A DNA stretch of 64,000 nucleotides from Microbacterium aurugineum (GTDB lineage: Bacteria > Actinomycetota > Actinomycetes > Actinomycetales > Microbacteriaceae), in assembly GCF_023101205.1 (NCBI RefSeq), contig NZ_CP078078.1, forward strand, positions 2,675,411 to 2,739,410, read 5' to 3'. The notes under the pieces are model-generated. The model was not told where the DNA came from and searched no databases. It worked only from the letters and a program-made list of their open reading frames with translations. The first letter of the stretch is position 1. Every line of letters starts with the position of its first letter. Made by a program: the position numbers and the translations under genes. Below are positions 17,201 to 29,437 of the stretch, one piece after another.

Positions 17201-18173
17201 GCAGCTCCGGCGGGATCACCGGGACGACGTCGAGGACCATCGCGGCCGGGCTCATGCCGGTCTCGAGGAACGAGCTGACGACCTTGAGGCGCTTGATCGC
17301 ACGGATCTTGCGCTGGCCCTTGCCCTCGGAGATCTGCAGACGCAGGTTCTCCGCCTCGGCGACGAGGTCGAACGCCGCAAGGCGACGCTGGATCGACTCG
17401 GCGCCCATGTAGGCCTCGAAGTACTGGCCGAAGCGGTCCTGCAGCTCGTGGAAGACGTCGTCCTCCGGGCGCAGGGCACCGACCTCGAGGGTGCGGAAGT
17501 CCTCCCACACGCGCTCCAGCTTCAGGATCGCGTCGTCTGCACCCTTGCGGATGAGCGACATCTCCTTCTCGGCGGCGTCCTTGACCTTCTTCTTGGCGTC
17601 GGCCTTGGCACCCTCTGCCTCGAGAGCGGCGAGCTCCTCCTCCAGCTTGGCCAGGCGCTCCGCGATCTTGGCGTCGCGACGGTCGCCGAGCGTCTTCAGC
17701 TCGAGGCGGATGTTGTTCTCCTGCGTGCCCAGGTCGCGGTGGCGAGCTTCCTCGTCGACCGAGATGACCATGTAGGCGGCGAAGTAGATGACCTTCTCGA
17801 GGTCCTTCGGTGCCATGTCGAGCAGGTACCCGAGGCGCGAGGGCACGCCCTTGAAGTACCAGATGTGGGTGACCGGAGCAGCGAGCTCGATGTGACCCAT
17901 GCGCTCACGACGGACGGAGCTCTTGGTGACCTCCACGCCGCAGCGCTCGCAGACGATGCCCTTGAAGCGGACGCGCTTGTACTTGCCGCAGGCGCACTCC
18001 CAGTCGCGGGACGGGCCGAAGATCTGCTCTCCGAAGAGACCATCCTTCTCCGGCTTCAGAGTGCGATAGTTGATGGTTTCGGGCTTCTTGACCTCACCGT
18101 AGGACCACGCGCGGATGTTCTCTGCGGTGGCCAGGCCGATGCGAAGCTCGTCGAAAGTTGTGGACTCGAGCAC
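14298..18173 (-). CDS. rpoC: DNA-directed RNA polymerase subunit beta'
   Basis: The 1291-residue subunit forms the clamp and half of the active centre of RNA polymerase. The N-terminal zinc site is C60-x-C62 and C75-x2-C78, the catalytic [12 protein letters not shown] motif carries the three Mg2+-binding Asp residues, and the second zinc site includes [16 protein letters not shown] 18173 is chosen because AGGAGA precedes it by 6 nt and the protein begins [12 protein letters not shown] as in relatives. It is co-transcribed with rpoB, separated by 81 bp containing a strong hairpin. Confidence 0.98.
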   Translation of the reverse strand: MLESTTFDELRIGLATAENIRAWSYGEVKKPETINYRTLKPEKDGLFGEQIFGPSRDWECACGKYKRVRFKGIVCERCGVEVTKSSVRRERMGHIELAAPVTHIWYFKGVPSRLGYLLDMAPKDLEKVIYFAAYMVISVDEEARHRDLGTQENNIRLELKTLGDRRDAKIAERLAKLEEELAALEAEGAKADAKKKVKDAAEKEMSLIRKGADDAILKLERVWEDFRTLEVGALRPEDDVFHELQDRFGQYFEAYMGAESIQRRLAAFDLVAEAENLRLQISEGKGQRKIRAIKRLKVVSSFLETGMSPAAMVLDVVPVIPPELRPMVQLDGGRFATSDLNDLYRRVINRNNRLRRLIDLGAPEIIVNNEKRMLQEAVDALFDNGRRGRPVTGTGNRALKSLSDMLKGKQGRFRQNLLGKRVDYSGRSVIIVGPQLKLHQCGLPKQMALELFKPFVIKRLIDLGHSQNIKAAKRAVERTRPEVWDVLEEIIRERPVLLNRAPTLHRLGIQAFEPQLVEGKAIQLHPLVCAAFNADFDGDQMAVHLPLSVEAQAEARVLMLASNNILKPSDGRPVTLPSQDMIIGLHHLTTVREGAVGEGRAFGSVGEAILAKDEGTLDLQAKIRIRIPGLTFLEGEAPEGYERHGLVDASLGQAIFNDTLPKGYPFVREQADKNKLSQIVNKLAEEYPKVETAASLDRIKDAGFYWATRSGVTVALSDILTPPNKGEIVAGYEKQAAKVQSQYEKGLTTDSERRQELIKIWTEATDEVQAAMRANFPEDNTINRMVSSGARGNWLQIRNIAGMRGLVNNPKGEIIPRPIISSYREGLSVAEYFIATHGTRKGLADTALRTADSGYLTRRLVDVSQDVIIREEDCGTSKGLELPIAAPNSQGELVRDANVENSVFARTLASDVVSASGEVLAAAGDDVGDVLIDKLVGLGVESIKVRSVLTCDSAVGVCAQCYGRSLATGKTVDIGEAVGIIAAQSIGEPGTQLTMRTFHTGGSASADDITQGLPRVQELFEARTPKGASPIAEADGRITIDETDKGKKVILTPDSGDEPVVYPVLKRATLLVEDGQHVTVGQPLQVGTLDPKEIMRVMGAREVQRYLVGGVQGVYRSQGVPIHDKHIEVIVRQMLRKVTVVDHADTTLLPGEMVDLKRYQSINREAVSEGKRPASGRPELMGITKASLATESWLSAASFQETTRVLTEAAMQGKRDPLVGLKENVIIGKLIPAGTGLSKYRDVTVEATEEAKSERYPNRIFASDGAYADGDFGYVDFDAFSTDDITPGTYN

Positions 18174-18215
18174 TAGTTCTCCTGTGTCGGAAATTCTGTT
18201 TGAGAAGTCTGCTTC

Positions 18216-18248
18216 GGTGTGCCCGGGAGTTGGACCCCCGGGCACACC
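18216..18248 (-). promoter_or_regulatory. 12-bp hairpin between rpoB and rpoC
   Basis: GGTGTGCCCGGG (18216-18227) pairs perfectly with CCCGGGCACACC (18237-18248) around 9 nt, starting 6 bp past the rpoB stop. No T run follows on the minus strand, so it is more likely a processing or partial-attenuation site than a full terminator. Confidence 0.7.
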
Positions 18249-18254
18249 CGCGGA

Positions 18255-21758
<3,504 letters not shown>

Positions 21759-21884
21759 GGGAATAACCTCCGTGAGCCCCGCAGGGCTTCTCGATTCCTT
21801 TGTCGTCAGGTGGAGTGTGCGCTCGAGAACTCAACGAAATGCCGACCACCATATGAGGGCAGGGAGGAGCGAGCGCAACTACCA

Positions 21885-21913
21885 ACTATACGCACGATTG
21901 TGCGACATGGCAA
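21885..21913 (-). promoter_or_regulatory. rpoBC promoter
   Basis: On the minus strand -35 TTGCCA (21908-21913) and -10 TATAGT (21885-21890) are separated by exactly 17 bp. The spacer contains an inverted repeat, CGCAC-4-GTGCG, a possible regulator site. The leader to the TTG start would be about 120 nt and includes a small AGCCC/GGGCT hairpin near 21775-21788. Confidence 0.8.
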
Positions 21914-21967
21914 GCGCAGTCCTTGACCAATGTGGGAAGCTGCGGTATGAGCCCTGGCCCGGTGCTC

Positions 21968-23638
21968 TCAGGACGCGATGTTCAGCTCGTTGCCGGGGAT
22001 CGAGGCCAGCAGTCGCCGCGTGTACGGGTCCCGCGGGTTGGTGAAGATCTCCTCCGACGTCGCCGCCTCGACGAGCCTGCCGTCCTTCATGACGCAGACG
22101 TAGTCGCTGATCAGTCGCACCACGGCGAGGTCGTGGGAGATGAACAGATAGCTCAGTCCGTACTCCCGTTGCAGGTCGCCGAGCAGCGTGAGGATCTGGT
22201 CCTGCACCAGCACGTCGAGCGCCGAGACCGGCTCGTCGCAGACGATCACGTCGGGAGAGAGCGCGAGGGCCCGCGCGATCGCGACGCGCTGCCGCTGACC
22301 TCCGGACAGCTCGGACGGGTAGCGACGCAGCATCGACTGCGGCAGCGCCACGTCGTCCAGCAGCTGCCGTACGCGCGTGCGTCGATCGGCTCCGCTGCCC
22401 CTCTTGTAGAACTCCAGAGGTTCGGCGATCAGGCGCTCGATCGTGAACATCGGGTTCAGGCTCGAGTACGGATCCTGGAAGATGGGCTGCACCTGCTGGC
22501 GGAACTCGCGCGTCTCGGCCCGCGAGAGCGCCGAGATGTCCTTGCCCTCGTAGCGGATCAGTCCGCTCGTGGGCTCGATCACCTTCAGCAGCATGCGCGC
22601 GGTCGTGGTCTTCCCCGAGCCGGACTCCCCCACGATCGCGACCGTCTCCCCGCGCGGGATGACCAGCGACACGTCGTCGACGGCCACGAAGTCCTCGCCA
22701 CGCCCGCGCACCGGGTACACCTTGGTGAGGTTCTCGATCTCGACGATGTTGTCGGCGGGGACGGTCCCGGCGGCATCCGTCTCTGCGGCATCCGTCTCTG
22801 CGGTGCGCTCCTGCACCCGGAAGGCCTCCGGCCGCAGTCGGGCGGCGGCGACCGAGGGAGCGGCCTTCACCAGCGACTGCGTGTACGGATGCTGCGGATC
22901 CTCCAGGATCTGCCGCGCGGCACCTTGCTCGACGACCTTGCCGCGGTGCATCACGATCACGCGCTCCGCGCGCTCAGCGGCGAGCCCGAGGTCGTGGGTG
23001 ATGAGCAGCACGGCCGTTCCCAGCTCGCGGGTCATCTGCCCGATCTGATCGAGGATGGTCTGCTGCACGGTCACATCCAGGGCGCTGGTCGGCTCGTCGG
23101 CGATCAGCAGTCGCGGCTTGCACGCCAGACCGATCGCGATGAGCGCGCGCTGGCGCATGCCGCCGGAGAACTCGTGCGGGTACTGCTTCGCACGCCGCTC
23201 CGGGTCGGGAAGGCCCGCGGCCGTGAGTGCCTCCACCACCTTGGCCTGCACATCCTGCCGGGTCGCGAGACCGTGGGCGAGCAGCGTCTCGGCGACCTGC
23301 GTGCCGATCTTGGCCACCGGGTTCAGGTTCGACATCGGATCCTGCGGCACGAGACCGATGTCCCGGCCGCGGATCGTGCGCAGCTCGTTCTCGGAGGCGT
23401 GCGTGATGTCCCTCCCATCGAGCCGGATGCTCCCGGAGGCCACCTTCCCGCCACCCGCGAGCAGTCCGATGATCGCCATCGCGGTGGTCGACTTGCCCGA
23501 ACCGGACTCGCCCACGATCGCGACGGTCTCGCCCGGACGGATCTCGAGGTCGACACCTTCGACGGCGTGCACGACCCCGTCCATGGTGGCGAAGTCCACG
23601 GCGAGTCCTTGGACGGACAGCAACGGCTCGGTCGACAT
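21968..23638 (-). CDS. Oligopeptide ABC transporter, double ATP-binding protein
   Basis: The 556-residue protein fuses two complete ABC ATPases (DppD- and DppF-like), as in YejF or GsiA. The first has Walker A GESGSGKST (43-51), a signature FSGGMRQR and Walker B with DEPTSALD; the second has GESGSGKTT and LSGGQRQR. Both also carry the peptide-importer C-terminal extension (YTQSLVKAAPS; YTRRLLASIPG). I chose ATG 23638 because AAGGAGA precedes it. An upstream ATG (23686) overlaps the permease stop (ATGA) and would add 16 residues. It is the last gene of the peptide-import operon. Confidence 0.93.
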   Translation of the reverse strand: MSTEPLLSVQGLAVDFATMDGVVHAVEGVDLEIRPGETVAIVGESGSGKSTTAMAIIGLLAGGGKVASGSIRLDGRDITHASENELRTIRGRDIGLVPQDPMSNLNPVAKIGTQVAETLLAHGLATRQDVQAKVVEALTAAGLPDPERRAKQYPHEFSGGMRQRALIAIGLACKPRLLIADEPTSALDVTVQQTILDQIGQMTRELGTAVLLITHDLGLAAERAERVIVMHRGKVVEQGAARQILEDPQHPYTQSLVKAAPSVAAARLRPEAFRVQERTAETDAAETDAAGTVPADNIVEIENLTKVYPVRGRGEDFVAVDDVSLVIPRGETVAIVGESGSGKTTTARMLLKVIEPTSGLIRYEGKDISALSRAETREFRQQVQPIFQDPYSSLNPMFTIERLIAEPLEFYKRGSGADRRTRVRQLLDDVALPQSMLRRYPSELSGGQRQRVAIARALALSPDVIVCDEPVSALDVLVQDQILTLLGDLQREYGLSYLFISHDLAVVRLISDYVCVMKDGRLVEAATSEEIFTNPRDPYTRRLLASIPGNELNIAS

Positions 23639-23682
23639 CTGATTCTCCTTCACGGCGCGCGTCGCGCCTTCGTCGCGTGCGT

Positions 23683-24648
23683 TCATCGCGCCCTCGTCCG
23701 CGGGTCCATCGCCTCGCGCAACGCCTCGCCGAGGAGGGTGAAGCCGAGCGCCGTGACGGCGATGCAGATGCCGGGGAGGAACGCGAGCCACGGGGCGATC
23801 GCGAGTTCGGACTGTGCGTAGGTGAGCATGCGCCCCCACTCGGCCGTCGCGGGGCCGCCGCCGCCGAGACCGAGGAACGACAGCGCCGCCGCATCGATCA
23901 CGGCGGTCGCGAGCGTCAGCGTCCCCTGCACGATCACGGGGCCGATGGCGTTGGGGAGCACGTGCGACATGGTGATCTTGCCGCGGCCGAGGCCGAGCGT
24001 CTGCGCCGACAGGACGTAGTCACTCGAACGCTGCTGCAGCATCGACGCACGGAGCAGCCGCGCGAAGATCGGCACCTGGGACGCACCGATGGCGATCATC
24101 ACGGCGAACGGGGTCTGTCCGAGGATCGCGGCGATCGACACCGCGAGCAGCAGGTTCGGCACCGAGAGGATGATGTCGACCACGCGCATGATCACGGTGT
24201 CGACCCAGCCGCCGAACGTCCCGGCGATGAGGCCGAGGATCATGCCGCCGACAAGGCCCATCGCGGTGGAGATGACACCGATCAGGAGTGATGCCTGCGC
24301 GCCCCAGATCAGCTTCGACAGCACGTCCCCGCCAAACCGGTCGAGGCCGAGCGGGAACTCCGGCAGCTCCCCCGGACCGGGGATGTGGGTCGGCGTGATG
24401 TACTTCGCCCCGGGAAGCGCCGTCTCCGGGTACGGAGCCAGCCAGGGGGCGAGTGCGGCGACGAGCAGGAACAGCAGCACGATGACGGCGCCGATCCAGG
24501 CCGTGGGATTACGACGGAGGCGGCGGAACACGTCCTGCCAGAATCCGCCGGAGCTCTTCTTCAGGTCGGCCTGCGCGATCGCGACGGTGTCGATGCCGCC
24601 GCCGCTCTCTGCCGATGGCCCCTGGGCGGGCGGAAGAGGGATGCTCAT
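23683..24648 (-). CDS. Oligopeptide ABC transporter permease (DppC/OppC type)
   Basis: This 321-residue permease has a cytosolic N-terminus (1-45), the N-terminal OppC helix and five further helices. The block 'LGLDRFGGDVLSKLIWGAQASLLIG' and the EAA-like loop near 'SQVPIFARLLRASML' are characteristic. AAAGGAGG lies 8 nt before the ATG. It partners with the DppB-type gene 34 bp upstream. Confidence 0.93.
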   Translation of the reverse strand: MSIPLPPAQGPSAESGGGIDTVAIAQADLKKSSGGFWQDVFRRLRRNPTAWIGAVIVLLFLLVAALAPWLAPYPETALPGAKYITPTHIPGPGELPEFPLGLDRFGGDVLSKLIWGAQASLLIGVISTAMGLVGGMILGLIAGTFGGWVDTVIMRVVDIILSVPNLLLAVSIAAILGQTPFAVMIAIGASQVPIFARLLRASMLQQRSSDYVLSAQTLGLGRGKITMSHVLPNAIGPVIVQGTLTLATAVIDAAALSFLGLGGGGPATAEWGRMLTYAQSELAIAPWLAFLPGICIAVTALGFTLLGEALREAMDPRTRAR

Positions 24649-24682
24649 GCGACCGCCTCCTTTCGGACGATGGAGAGGGACA

Positions 24683-25687
24683 TCACTGCACCCTCACTCT
24701 CGGGTCGATGAAGCTGTAGGAGACATCGACCGCCAGGTTGATCAGCGCGTACGCGATCGCGATGAAGATGATGAAACCCTGAAGGACCGGGAAGTCCCTG
24801 GTGAAGATCGCCCTCGCCAGGAACGAGCCGATGCCGGGGAAGGCGAACACCGTTTCGGTGAGCACCGCCCCGGAGATCAGGAGTCCGGTCTGCAGGCCGA
24901 TCGTGGTGATCACCGGGAGCATGGCGTTGCGCAGGATGAAGCGGTTGCGCAGCGTCGGGGAACCGACGCCCTTCGCCCGACCGGTGCGCACGTAGTCCGC
25001 GTTCTGGACTTCCAGCACGCTCGCCCTGGTGATGCGCACGATGATCGCGAGCGGGATCGTCCCGAGCGCGAGGGCCGGCAGGATCAGATGCAGGATCGCG
25101 TCCCATGCGGCGTCGAATTCACCGGTGATGATGCCGTCCCACACATAGAACCCCGTGGGATGCGTGGCGTCTATTCGAGGATCCTGTCGTCCGTCAGACG
25201 GCAGCCAGCCCAGCTGCACGGCGAACACGTACTTCAGGATGAACGCCAGGAAGAACACCGGGATCGTGATGCCGACGAGGCTCAGCACGACCGATGCGTG
25301 GTCGGTGAACTTGCCGTGACGGCGGGCCGCCCAGTAGCCCAGCGGGATACCGATGCCGACCGCGAAGATGAGCGCCATGACGCTCAGCTCCAGCGTCGCG
25401 GGGAACCGGCGGAGGAACTCCTCCGTCACCGGCCGGTTCGTCTGGATGGACGTTCCGAAGTCGCCCTGCAGGAGTCGGCCGATCCAGGTGAAGTACTGCT
25501 GGATGATCGGCTCGTCGAAGCCGTACAGCTCGTTGACCCTGGCGATGGCCTCGGGGGTGGCCTTCTCACCGAGGAGGGCGACCGCGGGGCCGCCGGGAAG
25601 GGCCCTGACCCAGGCGAACAGCAGGATGCTGAGCCCGAACAGGGTGGGGATGAGGAACAGCAGTCGCCTGCCGATGGTGCGCAGCAC
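24683..25687 (-). CDS. Oligopeptide ABC transporter permease (DppB/OppB type)
   Basis: This 334-residue permease has six helices and the N-terminal 'RRLLFLIPTLFGLSILLF' segment usual for DppB. The EAA-like loop is 'VRTGRAKGVG...RNRFILRNAMLPVIT'. The GTG start is preceded by GGAGAT. It pairs with DppC to form the membrane channel for peptides or similar substrates. Confidence 0.93.
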   Translation of the reverse strand: MLRTIGRRLLFLIPTLFGLSILLFAWVRALPGGPAVALLGEKATPEAIARVNELYGFDEPIIQQYFTWIGRLLQGDFGTSIQTNRPVTEEFLRRFPATLELSVMALIFAVGIGIPLGYWAARRHGKFTDHASVVLSLVGITIPVFFLAFILKYVFAVQLGWLPSDGRQDPRIDATHPTGFYVWDGIITGEFDAAWDAILHLILPALALGTIPLAIIVRITRASVLEVQNADYVRTGRAKGVGSPTLRNRFILRNAMLPVITTIGLQTGLLISGAVLTETVFAFPGIGSFLARAIFTRDFPVLQGFIIFIAIAYALINLAVDVSYSFIDPRVRVQ

Positions 25688-25773
25688 GAAGATCTCCGTC
25701 GATCGGAAGGTACGCCGCTCCCCGGTCCCGCGGAGTGCGCGGGACCGGGGCTCGACGTATCACACGGTCAGGC

Positions 25774-27447
25774 CTACTTGGTGAGGACGATGTCGGTGAA
25801 GACCTCGTCGTTCACGGGGCTGGCCGGGTAGCTCTCCACGCGCGGGTCGAACGCCAGGGTCGGCGCCGGGTGTGCGAGCGGGACACCGGGGATGAACGTG
25901 GCGACCATCTCGTTGATCTCCTCGTACAGCGCGGTCTGCTCCTCGAGGTTGGAGACGCCGCGCGCCTCGGTCAGCTTCTGGAACAGCTCCGGGTTGTCGA
26001 AGCCCCACTCGGAGCTCTTCTGTCCGAAGAAGACGCCGACGAAGTTGTCGGTGTCGTTGTAGTCACCGGTCCAGCCCAGCAGGTGGATGCCGTGGTCGGC
26101 CGTGCCGGTGGTGCGGTCGAGGTACTCGACCCACTCCTCCGAGACCGGGGTGGTCTCCACGCCGACTTCGGAGAGCTGCGACGACAGGACCGTGTAGATC
26201 TGCTCGGGGTCCGGCATGTAGGGACGAGAGACGTTGACCGGGTAGTTGAACGTCAGCTTCAGCGGGTTCGCCTCGTCGTAGCCCGCCTCGGCCAGCAACG
26301 ACTTGGCCTTCTCGGGGTCGTAGTCGAAGGTCGTCACGTCCGGGTTGTAGCCGTTGACGACCTCGGGGACGAACTCGATCGCCTTCTGCGTGCCCTCGGG
26401 GAGCACCTGGCTGATCAGGGCGTCCTTGTCGACGGCGTACGACAGCGCCTCACGGACCTTCGGGTCCTGGAGCTCCGGGACGGCCTGGTTGAACGCGAGG
26501 TACAGGATCGTGAACGGCGGGCGCGAGACCATCGTGAACCCGTCGTCGGCGAGGGCCTTGGTGTCGGCGGGGCCGACGAGGTCGTAGCCGTCGATCGAGC
26601 CGGACTCGAGTGCCTGGCGGCGGGCGGTCGGGTCATCGATCGTGCGGAAGATGATCTCGTCGATCTGACCGGCATCGCCCCAGTAGTCGTCGTAGGCCGT
26701 GAGCGTGACCTGCTCGCCCGGTGCCCACTCCTCGAACTGGTACGGCCCGGTACCCACTGGGTGTCCCATCGCGTACTCGGACAGCTGCGGTGCCTCGGCA
26801 GAACCACTGACGTCGTCGGCGCCGAACTCCTGCATGGCCGACGGGCTCTGCATGGCGAACGAGGGCAGCGAGAGGGAAGCGACGAAGCCGGCGAACGGCT
26901 TGTTCAGGTCGACCGTGACCGAGTAGTCGCCGTCCGGGGTGCACGACTTGTAGACGGCATCCGCCGCGTTGGAGGCGTACCCCTTGAAGAGCTTGTTGTA
27001 GTAGTAGCCGAAGGCCTCAGAGGCGGCCAGACCGGTCCAGTTGAACCAGCGGTCGAAGTTGGCGCAGACGGCCTCGGCGTTGAACGGCGTCCCGTCCTGG
27101 AAGGTCACGTTCTCCTTCAGCGTGAACGTGTGCGACATGCCGTCCTCGGACGACTCCCACTTCTCGGCGAGGAGCGGCGCGGGGTCGGCGGTGCCGGGCT
27201 CGGTGCCGACGAGACCCTCGAAGATCTGACGCGAGACGCGGAAGCTCTCGCCGTCCTGCGCGAACGCGGGGTCGAGGCTCGCCGGGTCGGAGGACGCCGC
27301 GAAGACGAACGTCCCGTCCACGTCGCCGGAGCCCTCGGCGCCGTCATCCCCTCGTTCGCTCGCGACGCACCCGGCGAGGGCGAGAGCGGCGATCGTGGCT
27401 CCGGCTGCGGCGATGAGACCTCGCCGACGCTTGACTGATTGGTGCAT
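25774..27447 (-). CDS. Peptide-binding lipoprotein (SBP family 5)
   Basis: The 557-residue extracellular protein has a Lys/Arg-rich signal peptide and lipobox ALAGC (Cys27). It then shows the family-5 pattern, including 'GLVGTEPGTADPAPLLAEKWESSEDG' (in part) and 'VREALSYAVDKDALI'. It delivers peptides, or possibly nickel or opines, to the DppBC permeases. First gene of the operon; the ATG follows GGAAGG. The divergent KDG-kinase-like gene shares the 163-bp upstream region. Confidence 0.92.
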   Translation of the reverse strand: MHQSVKRRRGLIAAAGATIAALALAGCVASERGDDGAEGSGDVDGTFVFAASSDPASLDPAFAQDGESFRVSRQIFEGLVGTEPGTADPAPLLAEKWESSEDGMSHTFTLKENVTFQDGTPFNAEAVCANFDRWFNWTGLAASEAFGYYYNKLFKGYASNAADAVYKSCTPDGDYSVTVDLNKPFAGFVASLSLPSFAMQSPSAMQEFGADDVSGSAEAPQLSEYAMGHPVGTGPYQFEEWAPGEQVTLTAYDDYWGDAGQIDEIIFRTIDDPTARRQALESGSIDGYDLVGPADTKALADDGFTMVSRPPFTILYLAFNQAVPELQDPKVREALSYAVDKDALISQVLPEGTQKAIEFVPEVVNGYNPDVTTFDYDPEKAKSLLAEAGYDEANPLKLTFNYPVNVSRPYMPDPEQIYTVLSSQLSEVGVETTPVSEEWVEYLDRTTGTADHGIHLLGWTGDYNDTDNFVGVFFGQKSSEWGFDNPELFQKLTEARGVSNLEEQTALYEEINEMVATFIPGVPLAHPAPTLAFDPRVESYPASPVNDEVFTDIVLTK

Positions 27448-27597
27448 TGTGTGACCTTCCCTGTCGGGCGCTTCTTTGCGCGTCCCGAAGCCTCTTCGCC
27501 TCGGGGACGGTGATGACTAGACGGTACCCAGCGGATCCTCAGATACCAAACGCATCCAGGTTGCAATCCGGTATCGGCGCGACCGGCGTCGATCCGG

Positions 27598-27603
27598 TAG
27601 TGT
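27598..27603 (+). promoter_or_regulatory. Leaderless -10 box for the KDG-kinase-like gene
   Basis: TAGTGT is 7 nt before the GTG start at 27611, which has no ribosome-binding site. Confidence 0.5.
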
Positions 27604-27610
27604 CCAGATC

Positions 27611-28531
27611 GTGCCCGACTCCCCCACGCTCGCCGTCTGCTTCGGAGAAGGTATGGTCGCCCTGGTCGCGGCCGCCGCGGGACCGCTCGAGGACTGCCGG
27701 ACCTTCCACCGCTCCCTCGCGGGAGCCGAGTGGAACACCGCGATCGCCCTGGCGTCCGCCGGTATCCGCACCGCCGTCGTCTCGCGCGTCGGCGATGACG
27801 GGTTCGGTCGCTTCCTCAGGGCGGAGCTGCGCGCCCACGGCGTCGACGATTCCGCGGTGCAGGTCGACGCCGACGCGCCGACCGGACTCTATGTGAAGGA
27901 GCTCGCCCCGCGAGCGGATGGCGCGGTCGACGGCACGATGCACTACTACCGGTCGGGTTCCGCGGCCTCGGCGATGTCCCCGCAGACGTTGGCCGAGCCG
28001 AGGACCTCCGCACTCCTCGCCGAGGCGGCGCTCGTTCACACCTCCGGAATCACCCCGGCCCTGTCCGCATCGGCACTCGCGGCGCAGGAATCGCTGCTCG
28101 CCGACCGGCGTCCCGACAGTCTGCTCAGCTTCGACCTGAACTGGCGGCCCGCGCTGTGGCGTGGCCGCGTGGCGGAGGGGAAGTCGGTCGTGTCGGACTT
28201 CGCCCGCCGGGCCGACATCGTGTTCTGCACCCGTCCCGACGCCGAGGCGGTGTTCGGGACCAGTGACCCGCAGGAGCTCCGTGTGCTCTTCCCCGAGCCC
28301 CGGTACCTGCTGGTCACCGACTCCGGCGGCGCCGTCGCCTACGACGGCACCGAACGTGCTGAGAGTGAAGCGCTCGACGCCCCGGTCGTCGAGACGATCG
28401 GTGCCGGGGATGCCTTCGCCGCCGGATTCCTGGCCGGCGTCCTCACCGGACTCTCGCTCACGGGAAGCCTCGCCCGCGGACACCGCATCGCGACGCGCGC
28501 GCTCGTCAGCACCCGCGACCACGTCGACTGA
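27611..28531 (+). CDS. PfkB-family sugar kinase (2-keto-3-deoxygluconate kinase-like)
   Basis: The 306-residue protein has an N-terminal 'CFGEGMVALV' strand, 'GAEWNTAIALASAG' in place of the classic GG motif, and the C-terminal ETIGAGDAFAAGF signature with the catalytic Asp (about residue 263). The early-domain layout is closest to KDG kinases, which phosphorylate 2-keto-3-deoxygluconate. Convergent with the RpiR gene and divergent from the peptide-import operon, so no operon partner confirms the substrate. Confidence 0.8.
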   Translation: MPDSPTLAVCFGEGMVALVAAAAGPLEDCRTFHRSLAGAEWNTAIALASAGIRTAVVSRVGDDGFGRFLRAELRAHGVDDSAVQVDADAPTGLYVKELAPRADGAVDGTMHYYRSGSAASAMSPQTLAEPRTSALLAEAALVHTSGITPALSASALAAQESLLADRRPDSLLSFDLNWRPALWRGRVAEGKSVVSDFARRADIVFCTRPDAEAVFGTSDPQELRVLFPEPRYLLVTDSGGAVAYDGTERAESEALDAPVVETIGAGDAFAAGFLAGVLTGLSLTGSLARGHRIATRALVSTRDHVD

Positions 28532-28558
28532 CACGCCCTCGGTCCAGGAAGAGTGGCC

Positions 28559-29425
28559 TCAGGGCCTCCGTCGCGACGGCACCGCGTCGTGCGTGCGCTG
28601 CAACGACACGGCCACCGGTTCGCCGCTGTGCTGCACGACGCGGACGAAGAGCACGTCGACCAGGGCGAGCTGGGCGATACGGCTCGACATCGCGGCCATC
28701 CGGAACGGCGACTCCCGCGCGTGCGTGAGCAGCACGACATCCGCCGCGAGCGCCACCGGTGAATCGGCCACGCTGGTCACCGCGACCGCCAGGGCTCCGG
28801 CGTCGCGCGCGACGTCGAGAGCACGGATCGTCTCGGCGGTCTCGCCGCCGTGCGAGAACGCGATCGCCACATCACCGGTGGTGCGCAGAGCGGCGGCGGT
28901 CACCGCGAGATGCGGATCCGAGGAGTGCGAGACCGAGCATCCGATGCGAGACAGCTTCAGCAGCAGGTCCTGCGCCGTCAGGGACGACGCCGCCTGCCCG
29001 AAGAGATCGATGTGCCGTGCACCGACCACCGCGCGGGCGACCCGGTCGAGGGCATCGGCATCGAGGGCGAGCGCGGTCTGCTCGATCGCGTCGATCTCCT
29101 GCGCGGCGAGCTTGGCCGCGATGGCCGTCGGCCCGTCCTCCCTGTCGATCGCCGTGGTGTCCAGGCCGAAGCGCGCCTGCTGCGCCTGCGCGAGCGTGAT
29201 GGCACGCGCGACCGCGACCCGGAGTTCCCGGTACCCGGAGTAGCCCAGGGACTGGGCATAGCGGGCGACCGTCGACAGGGACGTGCGGCAGAGCTGGGCG
29301 AGATCGTTGATCGCGAGGTCCACGACGAGCGTGGGGTCTCCGAGGATCGTCTCGGCAACCCGTGCCTCTGCGGCACTCACCTTCGGAAGGGAGCGTCGCA
29401 CCCGAGCGAGAACGTCATCGTCCAT
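28559..29425 (-). CDS. MurR/RpiR-family transcriptional regulator
   Basis: The 288-residue protein has an N-terminal HTH_6 domain (about 1-77, with 'LAQLCRTSLSTVARYAQSLGYSGYRELR') and a C-terminal SIS domain (about 115-245) that binds sugar phosphates. E. coli MurR and HexR-type relatives respond to phosphorylated sugars. It is 12 bp downstream of the GH3 gene and probably the last cistron of the sugar-import operon, which it may control. Confidence 0.88.
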   Translation of the reverse strand: MDDDVLARVRRSLPKVSAAEARVAETILGDPTLVVDLAINDLAQLCRTSLSTVARYAQSLGYSGYRELRVAVARAITLAQAQQARFGLDTTAIDREDGPTAIAAKLAAQEIDAIEQTALALDADALDRVARAVVGARHIDLFGQAASSLTAQDLLLKLSRIGCSVSHSSDPHLAVTAAALRTTGDVAIAFSHGGETAETIRALDVARDAGALAVAVTSVADSPVALAADVVLLTHARESPFRMAAMSSRIAQLALVDVLFVRVVQHSGEPVAVSLQRTHDAVPSRRRP

Positions 29426-29437
29426 GGGGGTCCTGTC

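Noticed and set aside
27448..27610. A minus-strand promoter for the peptide-import operon (TACCGT with weak -35)
   Set aside because: The -10-like box is plausible, but the -35 match and spacing are too poor to report it as a feature.
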